Shown piece after piece: positions 1 to 8,757 of a stretch of DNA of 39,133 bases. The DNA comes from Nitrospirota bacterium. Lineage in GTDB: Bacteria; Nitrospirota; Thermodesulfovibrionia; Thermodesulfovibrionales; JdFR-85. The stretch's first letter is position 1, and each line of letters starts with the position of its first letter. The position numbers and the translations under genes are program-made. Below the pieces are notes generated by a model. That model was not told the DNA's origin. It worked only from the letters and a program-made list of their open reading frames with translations, and ran no database searches. The stretch is from positions 1-39,133 of the forward strand of contig JAADGG010000093.1 in NCBI GenBank assembly GCA_013152485.1, in the 5' to 3' direction.

Positions 1-230
1 GGGGTGATAAGGTCAGGAAACTGGTGGGGTACAGAAGGTTTGACACCCTGGAGGACGTCTCTTTACTGAATGAGATATACGAGGTGGCTGACCTGCTTGA
101 AAACTTTTTTGTTCCCACGAATTGGATCATAAAAAATGTCCGTGAAGGGGGCCTGGTTAGATCAAAAAAGATGTCCGTAGAGAGTATCGCTGACGGGTCA
201 AAGGGGGCTGATAGAGGCCGGGGGCGGTGA
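1..230 (+). pseudogene. C-terminal remnant of an integrase-type transposase
   Basis: The reading frame is open from the left edge of the window and stops at 228-230. The first residues (DKVRKLVGYRRFDT, then a stretch with LLNEIYEV and NFFVP) resemble the C-terminal end of rve/DDE integrase-type transposases, where a GYxRF...LLNxLY...NFF pattern precedes a basic tail. After about residue 50 the resemblance fades and the tail (SKGADRGRGR) looks like read-through into unrelated DNA. The 5' part lies outside the window, so whether the full gene is intact cannot be seen. The family call is from pattern memory only, and no inverted repeat was found downstream. Confidence 0.5.
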
Positions 231-388
231 GGCGCATTTGCCCATGCGGAAGGGGTGTCCGGTCGGACCGAAAGGGCGTGATGGACCGGTTCGGAGCCGC
301 TATGCGGTCGGGTCGGCGGGCAGGTCTGTGTTCCGTTCTTTCCGTCGCAAGGCGGTGCGCGGGATGCTCACCGCCGGAGAGGAGATGT

Positions 389-1216
389 TCAGGCCTTCAG
401 AATCTCGAGCAGCCTGTCGAGCTCGTCGAGGCTGTAGTATTCTATCTCTATCCTTCCGGCCTTGCCCCTGTGTCTTATCTGGACCTTCGTTCCGAGTGAG
501 CGCTTGAGCTGTTCTTCGAGGGCCGCAATGTTTGGATCCTTCGCCTTCTTTCCGGCCGGCCTGGGGGCGTCACCGGCGAGGCGCTTGCAGAGGGCCTCTG
601 TCTCCCTGACGCTCAGCCCCTTTCTCACCACTGCACGCGAGGCCTCCACCTGGGCCTTCTTCGTTGGCAGCGAAACGATCGCCTTTGCATGGCCCATGCT
701 CAGCCTGCCGTCGTTTACGAGGCCCTTCACCTCTGGAGGGAGCCTGAGGAGCCTGAGGTAGTTGGCGACCGTCGCCCTCTCCTTTCCGACCTTCCTCGAC
801 AGGGTCTCCTGGGTGTATCCGTGCTCCTCTATGAGCCTGTTGAAGGCGTCGGCCGTCTCTATGGGGTTTAGGTCGTCCCGCTGGATGTTCTCGATGAGCG
901 CAAGCTCGAGTGACTCCGAAGGGGAACTCTCCTTTATGAGCGCGGGGATCCTTTTGAGCCCTGACAGTGCAGCGGCCCTCCACCTCCTCTCCCCGGCTAT
1001 GAGGTAATAGTCCCCGTTTTCAGCCCTCCTCACCATGACGGGCTGGAGGATTCCCTTCTCCTTTATCGATGCGGCCAGCTCCTTGAGGGCCTGTTCGTCG
1101 AAGGCCTTTCTCGGCTGTTCGGGATTCGGTTTGATCCTCTCGATCTCTATCTCCTGAACGCCCTGCTGGCGTTCAGGTATGAGGGCGCCCAGCCCCCTAC
1201 CTAGTGCATCCTTCAC
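389..1216 (-). CDS. parB: Chromosome-partitioning protein ParB (Spo0J family)
   Basis: ParB binds parS and, with ParA, segregates the chromosome origin region. The start chosen is GTG at 1216, giving VKDALGRGLGALIPE, the usual ParB opening, preceded by AAGGAGA about 6 nt upstream; the frame stays open further upstream but that part is not ParB-like. The 275 residues show the N-terminal nuclease-like fold with the GERRWRA box that binds CTP in this family, a central helix-turn-helix (ETLSRKVGKERATVANYLRLL), and a C-terminal dimerisation tail ending in SLDELDRLLEILKA. It overlaps the 3' end of parA by 20 bp, so the two are one operon and probably translationally coupled. Length and domain order are normal for the family. 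Confidence 0.96.
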   Translation of the reverse strand: MKDALGRGLGALIPERQQGVQEIEIERIKPNPEQPRKAFDEQALKELAASIKEKGILQPVMVRRAENGDYYLIAGERRWRAAALSGLKRIPALIKESSPSESLELALIENIQRDDLNPIETADAFNRLIEEHGYTQETLSRKVGKERATVANYLRLLRLPPEVKGLVNDGRLSMGHAKAIVSLPTKKAQVEASRAVVRKGLSVRETEALCKRLAGDAPRPAGKKAKDPNIAALEEQLKRSLGTKVQIRHRGKAGRIEIEYYSLDELDRLLEILKA

Positions 1217-1988
1217 GCAGAATCTCCTTTGCAAGCTGAAGATAGCTCTGGGCACCCTTCGACCGGGCGTCGTACAGCATGACCGGTCTGCCGAAACCGG
1301 GTGCCTCGCTAAGTGTAACATTTCTCGGTATCACCGTGGAATAGACGCGGTCGCCGAAGTGCTTCTTCACCTCCTGGGCCACCTGGTGCGACAGCGAGTT
1401 TCTCGAATCGAACATCGTCAGCAGTATGCCCTCGATCCTGAGGGACGGGTTGTAGGAGTCCCTCACGAGGTCGACCGTGCGGGTGAGGAGGCCGAGGCCT
1501 TCGAGGGCGTAGTATTCGCACTGCACCGGGACCAGGACCGAGTCGGCGGCCACGAGTGCGTTCAGGGTGAGGAGCCCGAGCGAGGGAGGACAGTCCACCA
1601 GGACGTACTCGAACCTCCCGGCGAGCGGCTTCAGTGCCTCTGCGAGCACCGCCTCACGCGCCGGTCTGTCGACGAGCTCGACCTCGACGGCGAGCAGGTC
1701 TATGGAGGATGGCGCCACGCTCAGCTTCTCCACCTCCGTGCCGGCTATGACCTCGTCCAGCGCGGCACGGCCCACATAGACGTCGTACAGCGTCTTCCCG
1801 TGGCCGTCCCGTGCTATGCCCAGGCCGCTTGTCGAGTTCCCCTGCGGGTCGGAGTCTATGACGAGGATCTCCTTCTCCGCCAGCGCAAGGGAGGCCGCGA
1901 GATTGATCGCGGTCGTGGTCTTTCCGACCCCGCCCTTCTGGTTTGCTATTGCGACGATCCTGCCCAAGTTACCGTCCTTTGTCTCCAT
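1197..1988 (-). CDS. parA: Chromosome-partitioning ATPase ParA (Soj family)
   Basis: This is a Walker-type ATPase that moves ParB-parS complexes along the nucleoid. The deviant Walker A motif KGGVGKTTT is near the N-terminus, followed by the DSDPQGN box and the DCPPSLGLLTLNAL region typical of Soj. The longest ATG start (1988) is directly abutted by parS and has no visible Shine-Dalgarno. A TTG at 1967 would give (M)GRIVAIANQKGG, the usual family N-terminus, and has AAAGGA about 7 nt upstream. The TTG is therefore a serious alternative (256 instead of 263 residues). parB follows with a 20-bp overlap. No gidA/rsmG genes are visible alongside, although these often flank parAB near origins. Confidence 0.96.
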   Translation of the reverse strand: METKDGNLGRIVAIANQKGGVGKTTTAINLAASLALAEKEILVIDSDPQGNSTSGLGIARDGHGKTLYDVYVGRAALDEVIAGTEVEKLSVAPSSIDLLAVEVELVDRPAREAVLAEALKPLAGRFEYVLVDCPPSLGLLTLNALVAADSVLVPVQCEYYALEGLGLLTRTVDLVRDSYNPSLRIEGILLTMFDSRNSLSHQVAQEVKKHFGDRVYSTVIPRNVTLSEAPGFGRPVMLYDARSKGAQSYLQLAKEILREGCTR

Positions 1989-2004
1989 TGTTCCACGTGG
2001 AACA
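1989..2004. promoter_or_regulatory. parS centromere site
   Basis: The 16 bases TGTTCCACGTGGAACA are a perfect palindrome and differ from the classic parS consensus TGTTTCACGTGAAACA only at one symmetric position in each arm. The site lies immediately upstream of the annotated parA ATG. ParB bound here would be expected both to seed the partition complex and to cover the parA start region. Confidence 0.93.
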
Positions 2005-2070
2005 CTCGAATCGATCAGTCGTTCCTCGTCCCACGCTGCAAGGGATGCAAGCGGCGGGAGGATGCTGTTT

Positions 2071-2697
2071 CTATACGGAGCTCTTCTTTTCGGAGCTGAG
2101 CGTCTTCAGCACCTTGACCCCGAGAGGAGTGATGCCGTATCCCTTGCGCTGATTGCTCGTTATCAGGTTCAGGGCCTTGAGCTTCTTCATGTTGTACCTG
2201 ATCCTCTCGGCAGGAATCCTGAGCCTCTTTTCGAGGTCCTTTGAAGGCAGGTAGTCGTACTCCCTGAGGAGCCTGAGGGTCTTGATTATCCAGGGTTTTG
2301 CGTTCTTCTGGTCGTCGATGATGAGCTTCTCCTTGAGGTTGTAAAGCTCCGAATCCTTCACGTTGCCCATCGCCTTCTTGTAGTTCTCTATGTCCTCGCC
2401 GATGTACTCGAACTCGATCCTGACCGCCCGCTCCCTCTCGAAATCCACTCCGCGGTCGGCCATCTCCTCGAATTCCCGCTGGAAGGCGGCAAGGGAGCTG
2501 TAGCCGCACCGCTTCAGTTCCTCGGGGGTTATGTCGGCGAGCCTCTTGAAGTCGACGTCGAGTACCCTCAGCAGGCCGAGGTTGTACGCCCTGTATATCT
2601 TTCCCCTCAGGACCCTGAGTGTGTCCCATGGCTGAAAGGTGAGAGTGATCCTCCCACTCTTTATGTCGTCATGGTATTTTTTCAGAAAACGAAACAT
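2071..2697 (-). CDS. ASCH/PUA-like domain protein with C-terminal winged helix
   Basis: This is a 208-residue protein whose family name I do not firmly recognise. The start is ATG 2697, which has GGAGG 8 nt upstream; a longer frame to 2751 lacks that support. Residues about 1-85 (FLKKYHDDIKSGRITLT, then LADITPEELKRCGYSSL and AFQREFEEM) have the layout of ASCH/PUA-like domains: an I..G..T.T box, a basic sheet region and an 'I(T)xEE...G..S...F' helix. The middle is charged. The last 70 residues read as a winged helix (LPSKDLEKRLRIPAERIRYNMKKLKALNLI then a GYGITPLG wing). Inference: an RNA- or DNA-binding regulator. It lies upstream of parS-parA on the same strand, 66 bp from the site. Confidence 0.7.
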   Translation of the reverse strand: MFRFLKKYHDDIKSGRITLTFQPWDTLRVLRGKIYRAYNLGLLRVLDVDFKRLADITPEELKRCGYSSLAAFQREFEEMADRGVDFERERAVRIEFEYIGEDIENYKKAMGNVKDSELYNLKEKLIIDDQKNAKPWIIKTLRLLREYDYLPSKDLEKRLRIPAERIRYNMKKLKALNLITSNQRKGYGITPLGVKVLKTLSSEKKSSV

Positions 2698-2822
2698 CTT
2701 TCGACCTCCATCTCTTGTGTTCTCCTCCTCCGGATAAGCGAAGAAAGACAAATCTGCAGCTAATTATATATAATACTATAATTTGCGGAAAAATTAAAGG
2801 ATTTTCAGTTCGGGGGGCTTGT

Positions 2823-2851
2823 TTGACAATACTTATGTATTCTTTTACAAT
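2823..2851 (+). promoter_or_regulatory. sigma70-type promoter for the arsR-type gene (leaderless)
   Basis: TTGACA (2823-2828) and TACAAT (2846-2851) are separated by exactly 17 bp. The expected transcription start is about 2858, two or three bases before the ATG at 2861, and there is no Shine-Dalgarno, so the mRNA should be essentially leaderless. Confidence 0.8.
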
Positions 2852-2860
2852 AACTGACAT

Positions 2861-3178
2861 ATGGAAAAAACCTTGTATGAGCTACAGGCAGAGGTCTGCA
2901 AGACCCTTGCAAGTCCGAAGAGGCTTGAGATCATAAACGCCCTGAAAGAAGGGGAAAAGAGTGTCAGCGAGCTCGTTGAGATCCTCGGTGTGCCGAAGGC
3001 GAATGTGTCGCAGCACCTTGCAGTCATGAGGCACAAGGGCATACTCAAATCAAGGAGGGACGGGGTGAACATCTACTACAGCATTGCCAACGAGAAGGTC
3101 GTAAAGGCCTGTACCCTCATGAAGGAGGTCCTTACCGAGCAGCTCAAGGAGAGGAACAGGATCTTAGCAAAGCTCTAA
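2861..3178 (+). CDS. ArsR-family winged-helix transcriptional regulator
   Basis: This is a 105-residue helix-turn-helix repressor-type protein. The core [19 protein letters not shown] followed by [18 protein letters not shown] and a wing ending GVNIYYSI is the ArsR/SmtB pattern. There are only two cysteines, both outside the recognition helix (EVCKTL near the N-terminus, KACTLM near the C-terminus), so a metal-sensing site is possible but not shown. Translation starts at the ATG right behind a strong promoter. The gene ends inside the 3' end of uvrB (15-bp convergent overlap), so transcription of either gene may interfere with the other. No obvious regulated partner gene is adjacent; the ASCH-like gene is divergent from it across a short AT-rich gap. 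Confidence 0.9.
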   Translation: MEKTLYELQAEVCKTLASPKRLEIINALKEGEKSVSELVEILGVPKANVSQHLAVMRHKGILKSRRDGVNIYYSIANEKVVKACTLMKEVLTEQLKERNRILAKL

Positions 3179-5149
3179 CATCCGTTCCTTCAGTCTCTTT
3201 ATCCTGTCCCTGAGGACGGCCGCCTTTTCGAATTCGAGTCTCCGTGCAGCCTCTCTCATCTCTTCCTCGAGTTTCGTGATCGTTCTCTCGTCTGGCACAT
3301 ACTCCTCTGCCGGTTCCTCCGCTGCAGGCACGGTCCAGTAGTCGGCCTCGTAGATGGAGCTCAGTATGTCCTTTATGTTGCTCTTGACGGTCTCGGGTGT
3401 TATGCCCATGCGCCTGTTGTACTCCATCTGGATCTTCCTTCTCCGCTCTGTCTCCTCGATCGCCCTCTTCATGGATTCGGTGATCCTGTCGGCGTAAAGT
3501 ATGACCTCGCCGTTTACGTTCCTGGCGGCCCGGCCCGCCGTCTGTATGAGGGCCTTCTCGGAGCGGAGGAACCCCTCCTTGTCTGCGTCGAAGACGGCGA
3601 CGAGCGAGACCTCCGGGAGGTCGAGCCCTTCTCTCAGCAGGTTGACCCCGATGAGGACGTCGAACTTTCCGAGCCTCAGGTCCCGTAGGATCTCCACCCT
3701 TTCGAGGGTGTCTATGTCCGAGTGGAGGTAACGGGCCCGCACACCGAGCTCCGTATAGTAGTCGGTGAGGTCCTCGGCCATCTTCTTCGTCAGTGCGCTC
3801 ACGAGGACCCTCTCGCCCCTTTCGACCCGCTTCCGTATCTCGCCGAGGAGGTCTTCGACCTGTCCCGCCACGGGCCTGACCGTCATCTTCGGGTCAACGA
3901 GGCCGGTCGGCCTTATGATCTGTTCCACGACCCTTCCGCCCGACTTTTCGAGCTCATACCGTCCCGGCGTGGCGGATACGTATATGGCCTGGTTGACACG
4001 CTCCTCAAACTCGGTGAAAGTAAGGGGGCGGTTGTCGAGGGCGGATGGCAGGCGGAATCCGTGATCGATGAGCGTCTGCTTTCTCGACCGGTCCCCCTCG
4101 TACATGCCCCCTATCTGGGGGATGGTGACGTGCGACTCGTCTATCACGAGAAGGTAATCGTCCGGAAAGTAGTCTATGAGCGTGTACGGAGGCTCTCCCG
4201 GAGCGCGGCCGCTCAGGTGTCGCGAGTAGTTTTCTATGCCGTGGCAGTAGCCGAACTCCCTCAGCATCTCGAGGTCGAACCTGGTGCGCTGCTCTATCCT
4301 CTGGGCCTCGACGGTCTTGCCCTGCTTCAGGAAGTACTCGATCCGCTCCTCGAGTTCCTCCTCGATCGCCTTGAGTGCGGGCTCGAGCCTCTCGCCGGGC
4401 GTTATCCAGTGGCTGTTCGGATAGATGGTCGCCCTCGACAGCCTCTTTATCCTCTCTCCCGTGACCGCGTCGAACTCGTAAAGTGCGTCGATCTCGTCCC
4501 CGAAGAACTCTATCCTTATCCCGCTGTACTGAGAGAACGAGGGGTATACCTCCACGATGTCCCCCCTCACCCTGAGGTTTCCCCGCCTGAACTCTCCCTC
4601 GGTCCGTTCATACAGCATCTCGACGAGCCTCCTGATGACGGCGTCCCTCTCGGTCTTCATCCCCTCCTCTACTATGAGGTGCATGGACATGTAGTCCTCT
4701 GGAGACCCGATGCCGTAGATGCACGACACCGAGGCGACGACGATCGTGTCCCTCCTCTCGAGCACGGCCCTCGTTGCAGAGTGACGCATCCTGTCTATGT
4801 CGTCGTTTATCATGGCGTCCTTCTCTATGTAGGTATCCGTCTGTGGTATGTATGCCTCGGGCTGGTAGTAGTCGTAGAAGCTGACGAAGAACTCGACCGC
4901 GTTCTCCGGGAACAGCTCCCTGAACTCTCCGTAGAGCTGGGCGGTGAGTGTCTTGTTGTGGACGATCACCAGCGTGGGCCTGTTCAGGTTGGCTATGACG
5001 TTTGCAATGGTGAACGTCTTTCCCGAGCCGGTGACGCCGAGGAGCACCTGGTGGTCGAGCCCCTTCAGGGCCCCCTCCGTCAGCTCGGCTATCGCCTTGG
5101 GCTGGTCGCCCTTTGGTGTGAATCCCGTCTGGAGAGTGAATCGGTCCAT
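3164..5149 (-). CDS. uvrB: Excinuclease ABC subunit B
   Basis: UvrB is the damage-verifying helicase of nucleotide excision repair, working with UvrA and UvrC. The 661-residue protein has the family opening ([19 protein letters not shown]), Walker [11 protein letters not shown], the beta-hairpin region [20 protein letters not shown] that clamps DNA, the DEAD-type box VIDESH, the helicase motifs SATPGRYE and [14 protein letters not shown], and a C-terminal UVR domain ([21 protein letters not shown]) for UvrC contact. Length is normal. No Shine-Dalgarno precedes the ATG; instead a promoter ends about 8 bp upstream. The gene appears monocistronic and converges on the arsR-type gene. Confidence 0.98.
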   Translation of the reverse strand: MDRFTLQTGFTPKGDQPKAIAELTEGALKGLDHQVLLGVTGSGKTFTIANVIANLNRPTLVIVHNKTLTAQLYGEFRELFPENAVEFFVSFYDYYQPEAYIPQTDTYIEKDAMINDDIDRMRHSATRAVLERRDTIVVASVSCIYGIGSPEDYMSMHLIVEEGMKTERDAVIRRLVEMLYERTEGEFRRGNLRVRGDIVEVYPSFSQYSGIRIEFFGDEIDALYEFDAVTGERIKRLSRATIYPNSHWITPGERLEPALKAIEEELEERIEYFLKQGKTVEAQRIEQRTRFDLEMLREFGYCHGIENYSRHLSGRAPGEPPYTLIDYFPDDYLLVIDESHVTIPQIGGMYEGDRSRKQTLIDHGFRLPSALDNRPLTFTEFEERVNQAIYVSATPGRYELEKSGGRVVEQIIRPTGLVDPKMTVRPVAGQVEDLLGEIRKRVERGERVLVSALTKKMAEDLTDYYTELGVRARYLHSDIDTLERVEILRDLRLGKFDVLIGVNLLREGLDLPEVSLVAVFDADKEGFLRSEKALIQTAGRAARNVNGEVILYADRITESMKRAIEETERRRKIQMEYNRRMGITPETVKSNIKDILSSIYEADYWTVPAAEEPAEEYVPDERTITKLEEEMREAARRLEFEKAAVLRDRIKRLKERMLELC

Positions 5150-5156
5150 TCAGTGT

Positions 5157-5186
5157 ATTTTAGATATGCTTCTCCGCTCAGGTCAA
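5157..5186 (-). promoter_or_regulatory. sigma70-type promoter for uvrB (leaderless)
   Basis: On the minus strand TTGACC (5186-5181) and TAAAAT (5162-5157) are 18 bp apart. The expected start is about 5150, one base before the uvrB ATG at 5149. There is no ribosome-binding site between them. Confidence 0.7.
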
Positions 5187-5464
5187 ACATTTTCACCCTT
5201 CTTGACCGATATTCAGGGTTTCGAGTCGATTTCGGCGCTTGAAATCCCTCACTTTTTGTTATATCCTGACAGTAAAAGGACCTGTCTTTTCAGAAAATCT
5301 GACCCTCGCCTTGCTGTAAGGACTGCTTGATCCTCGTCCGGACATGGTGTTTGCCGAAAGGGGGTGATATCACCGTGTCAAAGCTTTCTTGAATTCGGAG
5401 TAATTCTGAGAATTAACCTGAAAACCGGAGAATTCATCAGAAAAAGGCTTTGGAGGAGGGAGAT
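5187..5464. other. Gap before the porin-like gene, with a palindrome
   Basis: No gene is visible in this stretch. It holds a perfect 12-bp palindrome GGTGATATCACC at 5363-5374 that could be an operator, and an AT-richer segment with repeated GAATTC/GAGAATT words at about 5393-5435. GGAGGAGGGA at 5452-5461 is the ribosome-binding site of the gene at 5465. No known riboswitch was recognised. Confidence 0.4.
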
Positions 5465-6376
5465 ATGACAAGGATCGGCAGAAATAAAGAGAGACTTTTG
5501 ATTGCATTGGTTGTGTTTGTCTTGAGCCTGCCTGCCGCGGGCCGGGCCGCCACCGTCGGCAATACCGCAGAGACGCTGGGTGCTGCAGGAAGGTTTTCTG
5601 TCGGACTGGAGTATGACGGGATAACCGACCGTGACCTGAAGTGGAAGAGCGGTTCGATCACCATGGCGTCAGCGAGCACCACCGTAAGTGACAGCATTCC
5701 TCCAGCCGGCGGGAGCATAGAGGATATGGAGCTCGAGTCCGGCCGTCTCTTCCTGAAGGGCACCATAGGGGTGCGTCCTGATGTGGACGTCTACGTAAAG
5801 CTCGGAACCGCGGATGCAGACTGGAAGATGACAGAGAAGGAGCCCGGACAGCCTGATTCGAGGACGGAGTTCAACGGCGACCGGGACCTCGCCTTCGGAG
5901 CGGGTGTGAAGGCCAGGGTCTATCAGACACCCGGCGGACTGAGGGTCATGGCGGATGCCCAGTATCTCCGCTACGATGTGGAAGGAGACCTGATAACGGA
6001 CGGGACGGAGTTTGATCAGGAGTTCTTGGACGAGCTGCGCGCAAGCGACCCGGGTGCGACCTTCTCTTCGACCAAGAAGACCAAGATACAGGAGTGGCAG
6101 CTCGCCCTGTACGTGAACAAGACCGTCGGCAGGTTCAGCCCTTATGGCGGGGTCAAGTACTCTGACGTCAAGGCGGACCTCGAACTCGACGGAAACGGTC
6201 AGTACCTCGGTGAGCCCTTCACCCTGACGATCGACGCAGAGAGTGAGGCCGACGGAAACTTCGGTCTCTTCCTCGGCACAGATATCCAGGTCATTCCCAA
6301 TCGGCTGAGTGTAAACATCGAGGGGCGGTTCATGGACGAAACCGCCTTCACCCTCGGTGCGAGCTACAGGTTCTGA
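5465..6376 (+). CDS. Outer-membrane beta-barrel (porin-like) protein
   Basis: This is a 303-residue protein. The start ATG 5465 has GGAGGAGG just upstream; an earlier in-frame start at 5450 would place that signal inside the gene. The N-terminus (RNKERLL then an ALVVFVLSLPAAGRA stretch) is a signal peptide with a likely cut after GRA. The mature part alternates hydrophobic and polar residues in strands such as GRLFLKGTIGVRPDVDVYVKLG, and ends in ASYRF, the aromatic C-terminus recognised by the BAM machinery. The family is not identified. The overall look (evenly spaced strands, short acidic loops) fits an OmpA-barrel or adhesin-like small barrel. It is monocistronic with its own terminator. 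Confidence 0.7.
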   Translation: MTRIGRNKERLLIALVVFVLSLPAAGRAATVGNTAETLGAAGRFSVGLEYDGITDRDLKWKSGSITMASASTTVSDSIPPAGGSIEDMELESGRLFLKGTIGVRPDVDVYVKLGTADADWKMTEKEPGQPDSRTEFNGDRDLAFGAGVKARVYQTPGGLRVMADAQYLRYDVEGDLITDGTEFDQEFLDELRASDPGATFSSTKKTKIQEWQLALYVNKTVGRFSPYGGVKYSDVKADLELDGNGQYLGEPFTLTIDAESEADGNFGLFLGTDIQVIPNRLSVNIEGRFMDETAFTLGASYRF

Positions 6377-6403
6377 CGAGAGGAGTCCCTTGTTCAGCGC
6401 CTG

Positions 6404-6440
6404 AAGGCCGGTCCGGTGACTCATGGACCGGCCTTGTTTG
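6404..6440 (+). terminator. Rho-independent terminator of the porin-like gene
   Basis: The arms AAGGCCGGTCC (6404-6414) and GGACCGGCCTT (6425-6435) pair perfectly over 11 bp around a 10-nt loop, followed by GTTTGTTGT. The stem lies 27 bp after the stop codon. Confidence 0.85.
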
Positions 6441-6615
6441 TTGTCCCCCGATGTCTCTGCCGGCACAAGCGTGAAGCACGTCCATCGAGGCGGCGAACCC
6501 GAGCACGCATCACCGTCACGGATGGAAAATCAAAACTTGTCCGTCTTTGGTTATAATATATTACACCGGCAATAAAACACCCTGACCATGGCTGAAAGGT
6601 TGCGGGAAGCGATCG

Positions 6616-6712
6616 AGCCTTTTTTATCCCTGTATCCAGGCAGCAGTTTGTCATGCCGGACCTTGTCCTGCGTCATGAAAGGGTTGTTACAGTATTTGTT
6701 TGCCGAAGCAAC
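6616..6712 (+). repeat. Dispersed intergenic repeat, copy A
   Basis: This copy shares, by eye, most positions with 27786-27910 (same orientation) and with the reverse complement of 33882-34005. Shared words include TATCCCTGTATCC, TGTCATGC, ATGAAAGG, CAGTATTT and TTGCCGA. The left part of the repeat is diverged or interrupted here (about 6580-6615). The rest of the 6441-6762 gap has a TATAAT box at 6552-6557 but no clear gene. Confidence 0.7.
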
Positions 6713-6762
6713 AGGACGTCTCGAAACCATAAAATTCCCGGAGACGGTGCACATTCCCGGAT

Positions 6763-8642
6763 ATGCGATACATAATACTCGGTACTGCCGGACATATAGA
6801 CCACGGCAAGAGCTCCCTGGTGAAGGCCCTTACCGGTGTTGACCCGGACCGGCTGAAGGAGGAGAAGGAGCGCGGCATAACCATAGACCTGGGGTTTGCC
6901 GACATTCACTATCCTGACGGCCTCACGGTCGGTATCGTGGACGTCCCGGGCCATGAGCGGCTGGTAAGGAACATGCTCGCCGGTGCAGGCGGCATCGATA
7001 TCGTGCTCCTGGTCATCGCCGCCGACGAGGGGGTGATGCCGCAGAGCAGGGAGCACCTCGCGATATGCAACCTTCTCGACATAAAGGCGGGCATCGTGGC
7101 GATAACCAAGGCCGACCTCGTCGAGGAGGACTACTCGTCAGGGACGAGGTGCGGGACTTCGTGAAGGGCACCTTTCTCGAAGGGGCCGAGATAATCGATG
7201 TATCGTCGAAGACCGGCAGAAACATCGAACTTCTCAAGGAGAGGATTCACCGGATATCCCTCGGGGTCAGGCCCAAGTCGACGGGAGGACTCTTCAGGCT
7301 GCCCGTCGACAGGGTCTTTACGCTCAAGGGGTTCGGGACCGTGGTTACAGGGACCGCCCTCTCGGGCTCAATATCGGTCGACGATCCTGTGCAGATACTG
7401 CCCGGCGGCATCAGGAGCAAGGTGCGGGGGCTCCAGAGCCACGGCAAGCCGATAGACAAGGCGTATGCAGGCCAGAGGGTCGCCATCAATCTGCAGGGGG
7501 TGCAGAAGGAGGAGCTCGCGCGGGGGGCCGTGGTCGTGGAGCCGGACAGGTTCAGGCCCACCCATGCAGTGGATGCAGAGCTGATCATGCTCGGAGACGC
7601 CCCCGTACTGAAGAACAAGTCGAGGGTCCACTTTCACCTTTCAACTTCAGAGGCCGTAGGCAGGGTCATACTGTACGACTGCAGCGAGCTGAAACCCGGA
7701 GAAAGAGCGTTCTGTCAGATAAGGGTCGAAGAGCCGGTGGTGGCGGTCTCAGGCGACAGGTTCATAATCCGGCGCTTCTCTCCCGTGGTCACCATCGGCG
7801 GCGGTGTCATCCTCGATTCACAGGCGAGAAAGAGGCGCAGGAAGGAGGGTCTCGACGACCTGGAGGTCTACAGGGACGGCAGCCTCGGAGACAAGATCGC
7901 CACCAAGGTGAGGAGGTCTGGTGTCAGGGGGATGACCTACCACCTGCTGCAGGGCTGGATAAACGCTGACACCGCTGAGATCGACGAAGCGGCAGCCGGA
8001 CTGAAGAGAGAGGGCATACTCGTACAGTTCGACGACCGGCTGATACACAGGGATGTTTTTCAGGGCCTCAGGGACAGGATTACAGACACCCTCCGGAGGT
8101 TTCACGAGAACAATCCGCTCAAGCCCGGCATGTCGAAGGAGGTCCTCAGGTCCCTCTTCGGGCTCGAGCAGAGGACCTTTCAGGGGATCCTCTCGATAAT
8201 GGACGAGACGGTCGTAGACAAGGACACGGTGAGGCTTGCAGACTTCACCGTGGCGGTCACGGACCGCTTCATGGAGATAAAGGAAGGAGTCATCGAGCTC
8301 CTTAGCAAGAAGGGCTTTCAGCCGCCCACAAAGGATGAACTTTCAGAGTACTTCGGCCTCAAGGTGAAGGAGATGGAGGACATACTGAAACTCATGGTAC
8401 AGGAGGGCGGCATCACGAGGATAACCGACTCGGTGTATCTCCTCAGGGAGGATTACGAGAGGATGCTCGGGCTCCTGCGGGAGTATTACGCCGGGAAGGA
8501 CTCGATGAGTGTGGGCGAGTTCCGCGACCTCCTCGGTACCACGAGGAAATACGCCCTGCCGTTCCTGGAGCACCTGGACTCGAACAAGATAACCCTGAGG
8601 GTCGGGGATGTGAGGAAGATCCACCCCGCATTCAGGAAGTGA
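6763..8642 (+). pseudogene. selB: Selenocysteine-specific elongation factor SelB, frameshifted
   Basis: SelB delivers selenocysteyl-tRNA to the ribosome at UGA codons with a SECIS. Frame one (6763 to 7164) encodes the GTPase opening: [13 protein letters not shown] (P-loop), [10 protein letters not shown] (switch I), DVPGHERLV (G3) and ITKADLV (G4). From about 7132 homology continues in another frame ([15 protein letters not shown]..., ending 8642) through the EF-Tu-like barrels (GFGTVVTGTA) and the C-terminal winged helices. E. coli and Moorella SelB, from memory, have 15 residues between the DxV of G4 and the following E/R-E/D-hydrophobic helix end. Adding one base leaves 13 here, so loss of about 7 nt near 7131 fits better than loss of 1. 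The start is ATG 6763 with a weak ribosome-binding site. Everything downstream is intact, implying a recent lesion or an assembly error. Confidence 0.88.
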
Positions 8643-8757
8643 GGGCTCCGCCGCCCGCCGACAGGGTGCCGATCATGTCCGGTGGAACCGGTAACGTCAA
8701 TCTGTCGAGGGTCGAGGCAATCAGCGTTCACCCGCAGTCCTTCGGAAAGATAGAACC

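Noticed and set aside
351-375. Hairpin GGCGGTG/CACCGCC just after parB
   Set aside because: The stem is perfect over 7 bp but has an 11-nt loop and no U-tract on the minus strand, so it is not a convincing terminator.
3722-5242. Long plus-strand open frame opposite uvrB
   Set aside because: It is a shadow of the uvrB gene: high GC third positions leave it open, and its translation has no known motif.
7120-7145. Programmed ribosomal frameshift in selB
   Set aside because: GAGGAGG lies just upstream, but there is no X-XXY-YYZ slippery heptamer, and residue spacing indicates lost bases rather than a slip site.
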